From Paenibacillus lentus (GTDB lineage Bacteria > Bacillota > Bacilli > Paenibacillales > Paenibacillaceae): a stretch of DNA of 64,000 bases. The stretch covers positions 4,092,001 to 4,156,000 of the forward strand of contig NZ_CP034248.1 of the NCBI RefSeq assembly GCF_003931855.1. The letters are read 5' to 3'. This document shows, piece by piece, positions 46,714-56,132 of this stretch. Within the stretch, counting starts at the first letter, position 1. Each line of letters begins with the position of its first letter. Both the position numbers and the translations under genes were made by a program. Under the pieces are notes generated by a model, which did not search any database, was not told where the DNA came from, and saw only the letters and a program-made list of their open reading frames with translations.

Positions 46714-47063
46714 TCTGTTTAACACTTGAGGCAGCTTGGTTGCTTAAAGTGTATATTTTTTATGTCTTAACCATGGTAATACGAATAAGATAAGTGGTAC
46801 ATCTTGCTGTCGCTAGTATTGTATATTTGTCTTGAAGCAGAAGGATCTGATGAGGAGTATGTTCCTTCATAGAACAATATATCTACAATGTCAAAATAAT
46901 GGGTGGCAAGTGGCAATTGATACGCATTCTCGCAGCATTTCAGCGGAAACAAGTTATTAGCGAAAACTTTTTGCACTACGCGTTGACTATAATCATTGTG
47001 TAGATTTATTTGTCATCAATCTCAAAGGTAGAAGTTCAATAACAAAATAACCATCCCCCAACA

Positions 47064-47106
47064 AAAATGACCAGAAGCAACAAATCCCTGTTGTCTGGTC
47101 ATTTTT
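47064..47106. terminator. bidirectional terminator after nrdJ
   Basis: AAAATGACCAGA pairs with TCTGGTCATTTT, with an inner CAACA/TGTTG stem. T runs occur on both strands, so it can end nrdJ (minus) and any read-through from the left. Confidence 0.85.
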
Positions 47107-47188
47107 TGTGAATATTTATCAATTTTCGAACAGTTAAACTATTCTAATTTATGATATGATGATTCGCTCGTTTCGAAGTTATCCGGTT

Positions 47189-49888
47189 TTAAGAACACTT
47201 GCTATACCCGCAGTTGGCGCAGGTTTTACAGCCTTCCACGTTCAGCAGTGAGGCCGAGCCGCAGGATGGACACAGGTCGCGCGAGGTCGCTGGCGCGCTG
47301 AGCTGATGACCGTTGCTGGCATGCTGGTCGCTGACAGCACTACCCGCATAGCCAATGCCTGCTTGCCCGATCTCCTCGTGATGCGCCAGTGTTGCAGCAA
47401 CTGGAGCCGGGTCATGATCATCGAATGGGCCATGCTCCACATGGATTTCAAGTGCTTTGGCCACGGCATCCGCAATCGACTCGACGCGATTCGGGCCGAA
47501 GCCAATGGCGCCGGAGCCGCCAATGCCTTTCAGATGCTTGATCAACAGCTCTACCTTCTGTCCATGGTCGCCGTAGCGCAAGAACAAGGAGCATACGCGG
47601 CCGAGAGCTTCAGCCATCGCGAAGACATCCGACCCTGCTTTACCGACATTTAGGAAGATCTCGCTAGGAATCCCGTTAAGATCATTGATTGTAATATACG
47701 CCATACCGAATGGTGTGTTTATTTTATACGTTGCGCCGTGAAGAACCTGTGGACGCTTCTTGTACTGCTTATCAAACACCGTTTTCTCACTTGGATCTAC
47801 TCCGGCAGAGAGTGATTGATCCAGCACGTTTAACGCGGACTGCTCCGTACTTGATACTGTACCGTCTGCACCGTCCGCCAAGACGCTGTTTACAGAATCG
47901 CCCTCGGAAGCTTCAGTATCTCCTGAATTAGCATCTACTGCCTCAGCCTTATCTTCCTTCTTTTCCGTTTGCAGAACCTGAATGTCTCGACTGCCATCAC
48001 GGTAAATCGTTACGCCTTTACAGCCCAGATCGAAGGCAAGCTCATACAAGCGCTTCGTCTCTTCTACAGTGAAATCAGCCGGACAGTTCGCCGTCTTGGA
48101 AATCGAGCTGTCTACCCAGCGCTGAATCACCGCTTGCACACGGATATGATCCTCGGCCGACAGATCCATCGCTGTTACAAAGTAATCCGGCAGCTTCTCA
48201 CCCGGATGTGCATCCATCCAATCCTGAGCGATCGGTACGAACTGCTCGTCGAAGCCAAGCCGACTCTGACGGTAATATTTGAAGGCAAAGTAAGGCTCGA
48301 TGCCCGTGGATGTGCCAACCATCGTTCCTGTACTTCCCGTAGGAGCCTGGGTAATGATCGTTACGTTGCGTATTCCCTTCTCGCGAACAGCCTCTCCAAC
48401 CTCTGGATAGACTTCGGTCATGACCTTCATAAATCCGCTCTGCAAATACTTGTCCGCTTCGAAAGCCGGGAATGCGCCCTTCTCTGCAGCGATATCAGCA
48501 GAAGCAAGATAAGCTTCTTTAGCGATAAAGCCATATAATTTATCAAGGAATTCCAGTGATTCCGGACTGCCGTAACGGATGTTCAGCTTGATCATCAGTT
48601 CGGCAAGACCCATCGTGCCGAGGCCAATGCGGCGCTCGTTCTTCTGGTTCTTCTCGTTCTCTTCAAAATGATACGGTGTCGTGTTGATGACATTGTCCAG
48701 GAAGCGCACAGAATAGCGCGTAGTCAACGCCAGATCATCCCAAGCGACATCATGTTTATCTTCATCATAGAACTTGGACAGGTTCATTGCCGACAGGTTA
48801 CAAACTCCCCAGCCTGGCAGACCCTGCTCACCGCAAGGATTCGTGCAAATAATCGGATTGAAATACCAGCTGTTCGACATCTGGTTGTAGTATTCCATAA
48901 ATACGACGCCTGGCTCGGCCGACTTCCATGCCGACTCAATGATCGTATGCCAAATTTCCCGCGCCTTCACCGTACGGAAGTGGTTGACTCTACGTCCAGC
49001 TGCCTTCCATTTCTCCAAGTCGCCGTCCCATACCTCATTGTAATCGTCATAGGTTGTATCCGGGAAAACGAGCTCCCAGTCCAAATCTTCCTTCACAGCC
49101 TTCATAAAGCCATTGCTGACACAAACCGATAAATTCGCGTTGGTCACTTGACCCATCGTTTGCTTGACCGTAATGAAATCAAGCACATCCGGGTGCCAGT
49201 CATTAATCATCAGCATGAGCGCACCGCGACGGCTGCCCCCTTGCTCAATCAATCCTGTCGTATAACTGAACAGGCCACCCCAGGATACAGCACCGCTTGA
49301 TGAACCGTTAACGCCTTTGACGACTGCACGACGCGGACGCAAGGAGCTTAGATTAATCCCAACTCCACCTCCGCGAGCCATAATTTCAGTCATTTCGGAC
49401 AGTGTCTCCATTATGCCTCCGCGGCTGTCTTTTGGCGAAGGAATGACGTAGCAGTTAAACAATGTCAACTCATCACTGGCTCCAGCACCTGCAGCAATAC
49501 GTCCGCCCGGCACCAATTTCCAATCCTCCAATACGTAACGGAACTTCTCCTCCCATTCCTGCTGCAGCTCCGGTGTAGCTTCCACCGAGGCCATCGCGGA
49601 AGCGAGGCGATCCCACATTTCCTCCGGTGTTTTCTCAATATTTAGCGTCAGCTTCTCAACATCCGATTGTACGAGTTCGCCGGTGCGAGTCTTAACGGTA
49701 ACCATTTGGCCGTCACGCGCTACAACCTCACCTACTTCTTTCGTCGGAAACTTTGGATCATCCTTGGTCAGTACAAGGACAACATCGCCAACCTTCGCAT
49801 CGCTGGGATCAGGATTTTTCCAGGCGTACCGATCCAAAAAGATTTTTTCACTAAGCCCCTCCAGACGTTGCTTCTGCCCTGTTTTCAA
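47189..49888 (-). CDS. nrdJ: vitamin B12-dependent ribonucleoside-diphosphate reductase (class II)
   Basis: An 899-residue enzyme that converts ribonucleotides to deoxyribonucleotides using adenosylcobalamin. Order: N-terminal region with LVPGGRIAAGAGASDELTLF and NCYVIPSP (first redox Cys), the active-site loop NPCGEQ (radical Cys and Glu), then ITQAPTGSTGTMVGTSTGIE. A low-complexity linker (about 655-700) follows, then a TSCPD domain (about 710-830) and a C-terminal zinc-ribbon-like tail with four Cys (CPSC and CANCGYSKC). TTG 49888 is the best start, 8 bases after GAGGAGG; a GTG at 49897 abuts that site. A promoter, a leader hairpin and an NrdR box lie upstream. Confidence 0.95.
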   Translation of the reverse strand: MKTGQKQRLEGLSEKIFLDRYAWKNPDPSDAKVGDVVLVLTKDDPKFPTKEVGEVVARDGQMVTVKTRTGELVQSDVEKLTLNIEKTPEEMWDRLASAMASVEATPELQQEWEEKFRYVLEDWKLVPGGRIAAGAGASDELTLFNCYVIPSPKDSRGGIMETLSEMTEIMARGGGVGINLSSLRPRRAVVKGVNGSSSGAVSWGGLFSYTTGLIEQGGSRRGALMLMINDWHPDVLDFITVKQTMGQVTNANLSVCVSNGFMKAVKEDLDWELVFPDTTYDDYNEVWDGDLEKWKAAGRRVNHFRTVKAREIWHTIIESAWKSAEPGVVFMEYYNQMSNSWYFNPIICTNPCGEQGLPGWGVCNLSAMNLSKFYDEDKHDVAWDDLALTTRYSVRFLDNVINTTPYHFEENEKNQKNERRIGLGTMGLAELMIKLNIRYGSPESLEFLDKLYGFIAKEAYLASADIAAEKGAFPAFEADKYLQSGFMKVMTEVYPEVGEAVREKGIRNVTIITQAPTGSTGTMVGTSTGIEPYFAFKYYRQSRLGFDEQFVPIAQDWMDAHPGEKLPDYFVTAMDLSAEDHIRVQAVIQRWVDSSISKTANCPADFTVEETKRLYELAFDLGCKGVTIYRDGSRDIQVLQTEKKEDKAEAVDANSGDTEASEGDSVNSVLADGADGTVSSTEQSALNVLDQSLSAGVDPSEKTVFDKQYKKRPQVLHGATYKINTPFGMAYITINDLNGIPSEIFLNVGKAGSDVFAMAEALGRVCSLFLRYGDHGQKVELLIKHLKGIGGSGAIGFGPNRVESIADAVAKALEIHVEHGPFDDHDPAPVAATLAHHEEIGQAGIGYAGSAVSDQHASNGHQLSAPATSRDLCPSCGSASLLNVEGCKTCANCGYSKCS

Positions 49889-49924
49889 AGAAAACACCCT
49901 CCTCTAAATAATATTTTGCGCACA

Positions 49925-49953
49925 TTTAGCACATCATTCACACGGATTGTCAA
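49925..49953 (-). promoter_or_regulatory. proximal nrdJ promoter
   Basis: On the minus strand TTGACA (49953-49948) is followed after 17 bases by GCTAAA (or after 18 by CTAAAT), about 37 bases before the nrdJ start. It lies downstream of the leader terminator and would bypass it. Confidence 0.5.
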
Positions 49954-49995
49954 CTTTTGTCGAATCAAAAAGTCGCATCCTTCCTAAATAGGCAC

Positions 49996-50041
49996 AAAAA
50001 AATGTCGGTAGCTGCGCGGGTGTCCTCCCGCACAATTACCG
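49996..50041 (-). terminator. terminator in the nrdJ leader, possible attenuator
   Basis: On the minus strand CGGTA...TACCG (50041-50037 with 50010-50006) encloses GCGGG/CCCGC and is followed within three bases by seven T. It lies between the NrdR-box promoter region and nrdJ. It might end an unannotated upstream transcript or regulate nrdJ by attenuation. Confidence 0.65.
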
Positions 50042-50125
50042 CCGAATTCTGTTATTTCTCTAACCTTTTTCCTATTTAATTTATAACCTTCATCCACATC
50101 ACATAAACGATCTTTTATGTATAAA

Positions 50126-50141
50126 TCACTATATGTAGTGG
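50126..50141. promoter_or_regulatory. NrdR box
   Basis: TCACTATATGTAGTGG closely matches the palindromic NrdR consensus (CACTATATATAGTG core, one mismatch). NrdR represses ribonucleotide reductase genes when dATP is abundant. A TATAAT (minus, 50156-50151) lies just upstream of it in the nrdJ direction. The usual second box at 31-32 bases is not evident. Confidence 0.7.
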
Positions 50142-50174
50142 GCGAGTATCATTATACTATACAAGATCTCGACA

Positions 50175-50360
50175 TTACAGCTTGGCTACTCTGAAAATTA
50201 AGGCAGAATAATGAGATTTAACCCCTAAGTCCTCCTGTTTTCTTCGAATCCCTCTATTTTTCATTATTTCCTTTGAAAACGACTGAAAAATTTTACAAGC
50301 TTCTGCTGCTTCCGATCTTGAAATACTTGCTTTAGAATTCCCTCCTTCCCTGCATATCAT
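50175..50360 (-). CDS. possible small protein, 61 residues
   Basis: An open frame MICREGGNSKASISRSEAAE continuing to a basic C-terminus. There is no clear ribosome binding site, membrane segment or known family. A strong GGAGGG lies inside its first codons, so a shorter product or a different start is possible. Included with low confidence because the 660-base gap between nrdJ and yqhH otherwise has no gene. Confidence 0.25.
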   Translation of the reverse strand: MICREGGNSKASISRSEAAEACKIFQSFSKEIMKNRGIRRKQEDLGVKSHYSALIFRVAKL

Positions 50361-50563
50361 GCTTCGCTTGCATTAAACTGCCTCTTATATCCCCGATTTC
50401 AGCCAGGAATTATCCCATCTTACCTCCATCACAACAGGACAAAATACGATGTATTTCGACATGTATAACTACTCAGCATTTGTAAAGTTATGATTTTCTA
50501 CTTCATCGTCCATACTACATCTAAATGAATTTAGAAGATGACAGATAAGGGAGGCTTACATTC

Positions 50564-52327
50564 ATGAATCCGAACCTTCCGAATTTCGCCCATTCTCCTA
50601 CGCAGGCTGTGCCCCTCATCGAATTCGATCACACCTGGTTCGAGGATTTAAACAGCCGTCTGGACAAAGGCGGACCTTGGGACGATTGGAAATTGTTTAA
50701 TCTAGCTATGGAAGCGGAAAGCGCCTCGCTCGTATCGAGCTTCGAAGAAATATTATGCCTCTCGCACTTGCATGGAGTAGAGCCGCTTCCTCACCAGACC
50801 GATACCGCGCGCAAAGTGCTGTTCGAAATGCGGGGACGGGCTATCCTCGCGGATGAAGTAGGACTTGGCAAAACCATTGAAGCCGGACTAATTCTCAAAG
50901 AATACATTATTCGCGGACTTGTTCGCAAAGCGCTTATTCTCGTCCCAGCCTCCCTCGTCCTCCAATGGGTGCGTGAGCTCAATCAGAAGTTCGCGATCCC
51001 CGCCGTGGCCCAAAAAAAGCTGCATTCCTGGGATAATGACATCGTCGTTGCCTCTATTGATACGGCCAAACGGGATCCCCATAAGGAAATTTTGCTCGGC
51101 AGCGAGTACGACATGGTTATCGTCGATGAAGCGCATAAGCTGAAGAATAAAAAAACAACCAACTACCAGTTCATGATCCAGCTTCGCAAAAAATACTGTC
51201 TGCTGCTCACCGCGACGCCCGTTCAGAATAACCTGAGCGAGCTGTTTAATCTAATTAACCTGCTCAAACCGGGTCAGCTTGGCGGGCAAAACGACTTTGC
51301 AGCCAACTTCGTCGTCGATAAGCGCATACCTAAAAATGAAGAGAAGCTAAAAGCAGAGCTATCCAAAGTGATGATCCGTAATCGTCGCAGCGATGGCGAG
51401 CTAGAATTCACCAAACGCATCGTCCGCAACATCCATGTCGAGCTGTCGCCCGAAGAAAAAAATTTGTACGACGGGGTTACTTCCTTTGTCAAAGACCAAT
51501 ATCAAGCAACTGGCGGCGACTTAAGCAGCATGCTGTCCCTGGTTACCCTGCAACGAGAAGTTTGCAGCAGCCGGGACGCCGTGTTCGTAACACTTGTCAA
51601 TTTATCCAAGAAGCTCGCCCCGGATTCCCCGCTTCGCGATCGCATCTGGGATCTGGTCGGCATTATCAAGACGATTCAGGCCAACAGCAAAGCCGAGAAA
51701 GCGATGGAGCTCATCCAGGAAATGGATGATAAGGTGATTGTCTTCACCGAATACCGGGCTACCCAGGAATATTTGCTGAAATATTTTCGCGATCGCAACA
51801 TGTCGGCCGTGCCATATCGGGGCGGCATGAATCGGGGCAAAAAAGATTGGATGATGGATTTGTTCCGGGGTCGCGCTCAAGTGATGATCGCAACCGAAGC
51901 GGGTGGCGAGGGAATAAATCTGCAATTCTGTCACCAAATGATCAACTTTGACCTGCCTTGGAACCCAATGAGAGTGGAGCAGCGTATAGGCAGAGTGCAC
52001 CGACTTGGACAGAAGAACGATGTGAAAATATATAATTTATCCACGAAAGGTACGATCGAGGAGCATATTTTGAATTTATTGCACGAAAAAATCAATATGT
52101 TTGAAATGGTTATCGGCGGCCTTGATGTTATTTTGGAACGTTTTGAGAAAGAGAATTCCCTTGAGAAAAGCATTTACAAAATATTGCTAGAATCCCAGAG
52201 CGATGATGAAATCGCCTGCCGCGTCGATTCGCTTGGCCGTTCCCTGCACAAAATTAAAGATGAGCTCGGCAAAGCCCCTCCAAAAGAAACATCTGACAGC
52301 AATCTGACTGAATTAATGGGGGGATAA
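50564..52327 (+). CDS. yqhH: SNF2-family DNA helicase/translocase YqhH
   Basis: A 587-residue SF2 ATPase of the Swi2/Snf2 (RapA-like) group. Motif I is DEVGLGKT (about 97-104), motif II DEAH in MVIVDEAHKLKN, motif III LTATPVQNN, and the second RecA domain has EAGGEGINLQ and QRIGRVHRLGQ. It would translocate on double-stranded DNA or displace bound proteins; the exact role in Bacillales is unknown. GGGAGG lies 12 bases before the ATG. It is followed after 3 bases by yqhG, the same pair as in Bacillus subtilis. Confidence 0.88.
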   Translation: MNPNLPNFAHSPTQAVPLIEFDHTWFEDLNSRLDKGGPWDDWKLFNLAMEAESASLVSSFEEILCLSHLHGVEPLPHQTDTARKVLFEMRGRAILADEVGLGKTIEAGLILKEYIIRGLVRKALILVPASLVLQWVRELNQKFAIPAVAQKKLHSWDNDIVVASIDTAKRDPHKEILLGSEYDMVIVDEAHKLKNKKTTNYQFMIQLRKKYCLLLTATPVQNNLSELFNLINLLKPGQLGGQNDFAANFVVDKRIPKNEEKLKAELSKVMIRNRRSDGELEFTKRIVRNIHVELSPEEKNLYDGVTSFVKDQYQATGGDLSSMLSLVTLQREVCSSRDAVFVTLVNLSKKLAPDSPLRDRIWDLVGIIKTIQANSKAEKAMELIQEMDDKVIVFTEYRATQEYLLKYFRDRNMSAVPYRGGMNRGKKDWMMDLFRGRAQVMIATEAGGEGINLQFCHQMINFDLPWNPMRVEQRIGRVHRLGQKNDVKIYNLSTKGTIEEHILNLLHEKINMFEMVIGGLDVILERFEKENSLEKSIYKILLESQSDDEIACRVDSLGRSLHKIKDELGKAPPKETSDSNLTELMGG

Positions 52328-52330
52328 CCT

Positions 52331-53266
52331 ATGACTATGACAATGGAACAAATCCAGCAGTATGTTTTGAGCTACCTAAATATTACGGAGTGCCAAATTA
52401 TCGAGAAATCGCCTCATCACGTTACAGTCAAGCTGTCTCCTCAAGCGGACAAGGATTTAACGAATCGCCCTTATTACTGGGGCTTTATCGAGCGCACGGG
52501 AGCCCAGCCGGAGACGATGTCCTTTAAATTCGTCTTTAACGCGGAGCGTCATGATGCAGAACTGGCCGCTGCCGAGCAGCATGCACCTAAGCCGCAGGAG
52601 GATGAAATACTCGGACGGCATTTTGGAGCTATTCGGCCACTACCAATACTGGGCCCAGGACGGATTCAGCGGGAGGATCTTTCCTTCGGAAGTCCGCGCC
52701 TCCAACAAATTTTTAATGCGGCGCTTCGAGGCGGGCGCTGCGTATATCTGTTTGAAGAGGCCGGTGAGAGACAGCGAATGACCCTATTGCCCGCAGCATA
52801 TGAGCCGTGGCTAGGCGTCAATTTCAAAATCGAGTTCTGCTGCGATATGAAAAGAGAAGAACTCCGATCCCTAGGCATTTCCCTGCTGACGGGACAGATC
52901 GATACCTCATTTACCTCTCGGCTTAGACCGCTTTCGTTGGTCCCCCGGCTACCGGAAAATGTGCATATCGAGCCAACCAGATTAACCTTGGCGGAAGGGC
53001 GGGACGCTTTAGAGAAGTTCATCCGCACAGAAGTCGAGGCTTATGACTCTACCTGGGCCGAAGAGGCGAGCGAGCGTCTTGAGGATGAGTTGCTGCTGAT
53101 CGACGCTTACTATAACGACCTCCTTCGCGATCCCGATGATGAGAAGAAAAAAATCGTGCAGGAACAGTACGAATCGCGCCGTGGGGAAATACGCTGGCAG
53201 TACGAGCCGAGGATTGTCGTATCTGCAATAAACTGCGGCATCTTTCATTTGCGCTCCCGAAGATGA
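52331..53266 (+). CDS. yqhG: YqhG family protein
   Basis: A 311-residue cytosolic protein. The N-terminus (EQIQQYVLSYLNITECQIIE, then LTNRPYYWGFIERTGAQPE) is the conserved part of the YqhG family. The C-terminal 80 residues are charged and helical (EEASERLEDELLLIDAYYND). Function unknown; its conserved linkage to the SNF2 protein YqhH suggests a shared DNA-related role. Three in-frame ATGs lie close together at the start, so the first few residues are uncertain. Confidence 0.85.
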   Translation: MTMTMEQIQQYVLSYLNITECQIIEKSPHHVTVKLSPQADKDLTNRPYYWGFIERTGAQPETMSFKFVFNAERHDAELAAAEQHAPKPQEDEILGRHFGAIRPLPILGPGRIQREDLSFGSPRLQQIFNAALRGGRCVYLFEEAGERQRMTLLPAAYEPWLGVNFKIEFCCDMKREELRSLGISLLTGQIDTSFTSRLRPLSLVPRLPENVHIEPTRLTLAEGRDALEKFIRTEVEAYDSTWAEEASERLEDELLLIDAYYNDLLRDPDDEKKKIVQEQYESRRGEIRWQYEPRIVVSAINCGIFHLRSRR

Positions 53267-53407
53267 CGAATAATTGACCCTTCTCGCTAAAAGAAGGCAA
53301 AAATAGAATCGCTGACAGACAACCCGTCGCGACAGGTTGAGACAGCCTTCTCTGCAGTCGTCTTTTAAAATTGAAACAAACTTAAGTTCCAAAAATTACG
53401 AAAGCTG

Positions 53408-54433
53408 GTGATCGATCTGCGCATGCTTCGCATTTCATTTAAAATAAGTCTTTCCCTGATGCTAAGCCTCATCTTCCTCATCGCACCTTTACCGCATCTA
53501 ACGGTGGGACAGGCCCATATCCAGTCTGACCATGGGGCCTCAGTCGATCTGCTGGCCACGGCAACGCATGCACCTGCTCCGAAAGATGCGATTCAGTTTG
53601 CCAATCAGCTGATCCACAAGCTATCCGGTGACAAGCCATTTACAAACTGGAAAGGGGCGGACCATGAGTTCCAGCCGCTTGGCCCTGGACTGCACGCCTG
53701 GCTCGTTACGCTATATCAGAATAATACACCTGTAGGATACCTCATTATCGGCGCTCATCCTTCGGGAGGCTACGCCTTAATCGAATATGGCGCCGGTTCC
53801 GAGCCGTTGTTCGACACCGCCGCACTCAAGCGGGCACTGGCCGCTGAGCATAGCGCGTCCGACCGCCTTGCGCTTCAATCTCTGGAAATCCAGCAGCTCT
53901 ATGCCGGGCCGCTACTCGCCGAATGGCGCATTATTAACCGTGCTGACAAGTCCATTGGGATGCACGCTGCCAATGATGCACTGGCCCTGCAGTATCGCGA
54001 TGCCCGCAACGCGGATCCTTTGCCGGATAACGAATCCATATGGCAGAAAATGCGATCTGTACCGATCAAGCTGTCAGCCCTTATCATTACTAGTGGACAA
54101 CCTCAAGCCGCCCCTGACCCACCTACTATTACAGCGGAGAGCTTTGATCCAAACGATAATCTTTTGTGGCTGACAAACGATAAGCTTAAGCTCACTCCAT
54201 CATCATTTGCCAAAGAGCTGCGTCAGCATAAATCCCTGATCTTCGCGGCGCGAGGAGAGGGTCGCAATTATACCCTACCTTTACCCGTCTATGGCTACCA
54301 GTCCTGGACACAAGTGGATGACACCCGTGCAGAATGCCTTTACATCCTGACCGGATCAGCCAAGTCTCCCCGGTTCATCGCTTTTGACGAGATTGCGAAG
54401 GCTGGACAGTTCTACAGCAGCACAACGCCTTAA
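53408..54433 (+). CDS. secreted protein of unknown function
   Basis: A 341-residue exported protein. An N-terminal signal sequence (ISFKISLSLMLSLIFLIAPLPHL) is followed by an acidic and alanine-rich mature part with no recognised domain. The start may be GTG 53408 or ATG 53423; neither has a strong ribosome binding site. A clear terminator follows. It sits between yqhG and the convergent yqzE. Confidence 0.7.
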   Translation: MIDLRMLRISFKISLSLMLSLIFLIAPLPHLTVGQAHIQSDHGASVDLLATATHAPAPKDAIQFANQLIHKLSGDKPFTNWKGADHEFQPLGPGLHAWLVTLYQNNTPVGYLIIGAHPSGGYALIEYGAGSEPLFDTAALKRALAAEHSASDRLALQSLEIQQLYAGPLLAEWRIINRADKSIGMHAANDALALQYRDARNADPLPDNESIWQKMRSVPIKLSALIITSGQPQAAPDPPTITAESFDPNDNLLWLTNDKLKLTPSSFAKELRQHKSLIFAARGEGRNYTLPLPVYGYQSWTQVDDTRAECLYILTGSAKSPRFIAFDEIAKAGQFYSSTTP

Positions 54434-54442
54434 AACACAAAC

Positions 54443-54484
54443 AGAGCCTGGAGCTTAGCGTTATGCGCTAAAGTTTCAGGCTCT
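54443..54484. terminator. terminator between the secreted-protein gene and yqzE
   Basis: AGAGCCTG pairs with CAGGCTCT and inner CTTAGCG pairs with CGCTAAAG around TTATG. Lying between convergent genes, it can serve both. Confidence 0.75.
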
Positions 54485-54492
54485 CTCTAAAC

Positions 54493-54711
54493 TCACTTGC
54501 GGTCGGCCGTGCCCTTTCCTTTTCCGTTAAGTGACGGTTTTTTCGCTACCTGCCCCCACATCATCCCTAAGCTAAACGGGATCATACCGAACCATCTGCG
54601 GCTCCACGGCTCCTTCTCTCTGCCTCGGCTGCGGCGAACATCCTTCGGCGTCTCCATATAGTCGACGACTCGTTCGGTAATGTACTTGACCAGTTCGTCT
54701 CCCTTGGCCAT
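54493..54711 (-). CDS. yqzE: YqzE family protein
   Basis: A 72-residue small protein matching YqzE: YITERVVDYMETPKDVRRSR then RRWFGMIPFSLGMMWGQ, a conserved amphipathic/hydrophobic segment suggesting membrane association. In Bacillus subtilis yqzE lies next to the comG competence operon; that operon is not in this window. AAGGAGGG precedes ATG 54711. Function unknown. Confidence 0.8.
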   Translation of the reverse strand: MAKGDELVKYITERVVDYMETPKDVRRSRGREKEPWSRRWFGMIPFSLGMMWGQVAKKPSLNGKGKGTADRK

Positions 54712-54949
54712 GTCATATCCCTCCTTCTAACAATATTGCATCATCACTTGAATTACATATCGTTAGTTTACACCGATTGCCTATCCTCTAAACCGCTGAA
54801 CCGTCATGATCATGCATTTACTATCTATCTAATAAGGGTAAGCGTTTTTGATCTGTCTAAAAAAGTGCAAGAGCATCTTTTTAAGCAATGCATGAATTTT
54901 CAAAATCTGACTCAATCTATAGTAGACATCTAACCCTGGAGGTGAGTTC

Positions 54950-55639
54950 ATGAGACGTAAATATGTTCCCTTGTTTATGCTAATATTCGTCTTTGGCAGC
55001 ATGTACGGCCACGGCCCTAATGCATATGCTGATGACAGCTCCTTTAGGCATGCCTTCCCTCAACCGGTTATTCTTATCGATGCAGGGCATGGCGGAATCG
55101 ACGGTGGAACTTCTTATGGAGACATTCTGGAAAAAAATATAAACTTGGAAATCGGGCGGCGTCTTTACGTTATTCTTCGTAGTCACGGATACGAGACAAT
55201 CCTGAACAGAACTGGAGATTACGCGCTAAGCGATGATAACCGCTGGCTGCGCAGCCGTTCCAGACATATCCGGGATCTAGCACAGCGCAAACAGCTCAGT
55301 AAAGAACTCCCTTCGGAAATCGTCGTCAGCCTGCATGTGAACTGGGGCAAGAACAAATCCAAGCGCGGTCCGATTATCCTTCATCAAACCGAAGGCCGCA
55401 GCGCATTCCTCGCTGCTTCGATTCAGAACTCTCTAAACAATCTTTATGGCACCTCATCTTTACCACAAATCGGCAAACCGTTTTATTTGCTAAATTACGT
55501 GGATAGTCCTGCAGTCATCGTCGAGACAGGCTTTATTAGCAACGCCGAAGACCGCGCCATGCTTAACAGCAAACGCGGCCAACAGAAAATCGCCGAAGCG
55601 ATATATGGAGGAATCGTCCAATATTTTACGGCAATATAG
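54950..55639 (+). CDS. N-acetylmuramoyl-L-alanine amidase (Amidase_3, CwlD-like)
   Basis: A 229-residue exported zinc hydrolase that cleaves the bond between muramic acid and the stem peptide of peptidoglycan. Signal peptide 1-28. The domain has zinc ligands His in LIDAGHGGIDGG, Glu in DILEKNINLEI and His in VVSLHVNW, and catalytic Glu in VIVETGFISN. Length and single-domain form resemble the sporulation amidase CwlD. GGAGGTG lies 6 bases before the ATG. Confidence 0.9.
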   Translation: MRRKYVPLFMLIFVFGSMYGHGPNAYADDSSFRHAFPQPVILIDAGHGGIDGGTSYGDILEKNINLEIGRRLYVILRSHGYETILNRTGDYALSDDNRWLRSRSRHIRDLAQRKQLSKELPSEIVVSLHVNWGKNKSKRGPIILHQTEGRSAFLAASIQNSLNNLYGTSSLPQIGKPFYLLNYVDSPAVIVETGFISNAEDRAMLNSKRGQQKIAEAIYGGIVQYFTAI

Positions 55640-55668
55640 GATTGTAACTACAAAGATTATTGATAAGA

Positions 55669-56127
55669 TTATTGATACTTCAATTCAAGCCGGACAGTTG
55701 TCCGCTGCCCGGTTTTCTCCCCTGTAATGTCATTCTCTTCGATGACGTTCCACTGTCTGCTCACGAGTAGACGCAGCGTCTCGATCTTGTCCGGCTCTAT
55801 GGATAACTGGCGTAAGGTCAGATTTTCCTGGATGTAGTCATGATCGACTTCCTTCCCGAACCGAAAGCGCAGCAGTCTTTTTAACCCATTAATATGCAGG
55901 AACTTAAAAACATAATCGTTGCGGATTGCCTCTTCCCAATCATCGCCCATCTCTTCTGCTGTCTTTAATCGATCCGCAAAATCCATGTCCGGATCCTTTG
56001 ACTTCTCCAACAACGGAGCATAATTCCCTTGGCGCAAGCAATCAATGATGAATTCTTTGGACTCCCCGCTAGATAAAGCATTCTCTACGAGAAAAGCTAC
56101 AGGAATAGATAACAATACTTGACCCAT
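55669..56127 (-). CDS. hypothetical protein, last gene of the peptide-uptake operon
   Basis: A 152-residue soluble protein with no recognised domain. The predicted fold is helical at first (SSGESKEFIIDCLRQGNYAP) with a beta-rich end. ATG 56127 has AAAGGA 9 bases upstream and is preferred to ATG 56136, which overlaps the stop of the peptidase gene. Its tight position after the S9 peptidase implies co-transcription. Confidence 0.65.
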   Translation of the reverse strand: MGQVLLSIPVAFLVENALSSGESKEFIIDCLRQGNYAPLLEKSKDPDMDFADRLKTAEEMGDDWEEAIRNDYVFKFLHINGLKRLLRFRFGKEVDHDYIQENLTLRQLSIEPDKIETLRLLVSRQWNVIEENDITGEKTGQRTTVRLELKYQ

Positions 56128-56132
56128 ACCAA

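Larger units (their letters stand above)
46633..47188. other. intergenic region with two terminators
   Basis: A 556-base convergent gap between ytxJ and nrdJ. It holds the ytxJ terminator and a bidirectional terminator near nrdJ. A 69-codon minus-strand open frame (46767-46976) lacks supporting signals, and nothing else was recognised. Confidence 0.5.

Noticed and set aside
46767..46976. 69-codon minus-strand open frame between ytxJ and nrdJ
   Set aside because: No ribosome binding site or homology; treated as intergenic.
49898..50160. Cobalamin riboswitch in the nrdJ leader
   Set aside because: No B12 box or conserved core was found; only a simple terminator hairpin is visible.
50150..50165. 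Second NrdR box
   Set aside because: CATTATACTATACAAG does not align with the consensus, and no match occurs 31-32 bases from the good box on either side.
54736..54933. 65-codon plus-strand open frame before the amidase
   Set aside because: No ribosome site and no family; it lies in the amidase promoter region.
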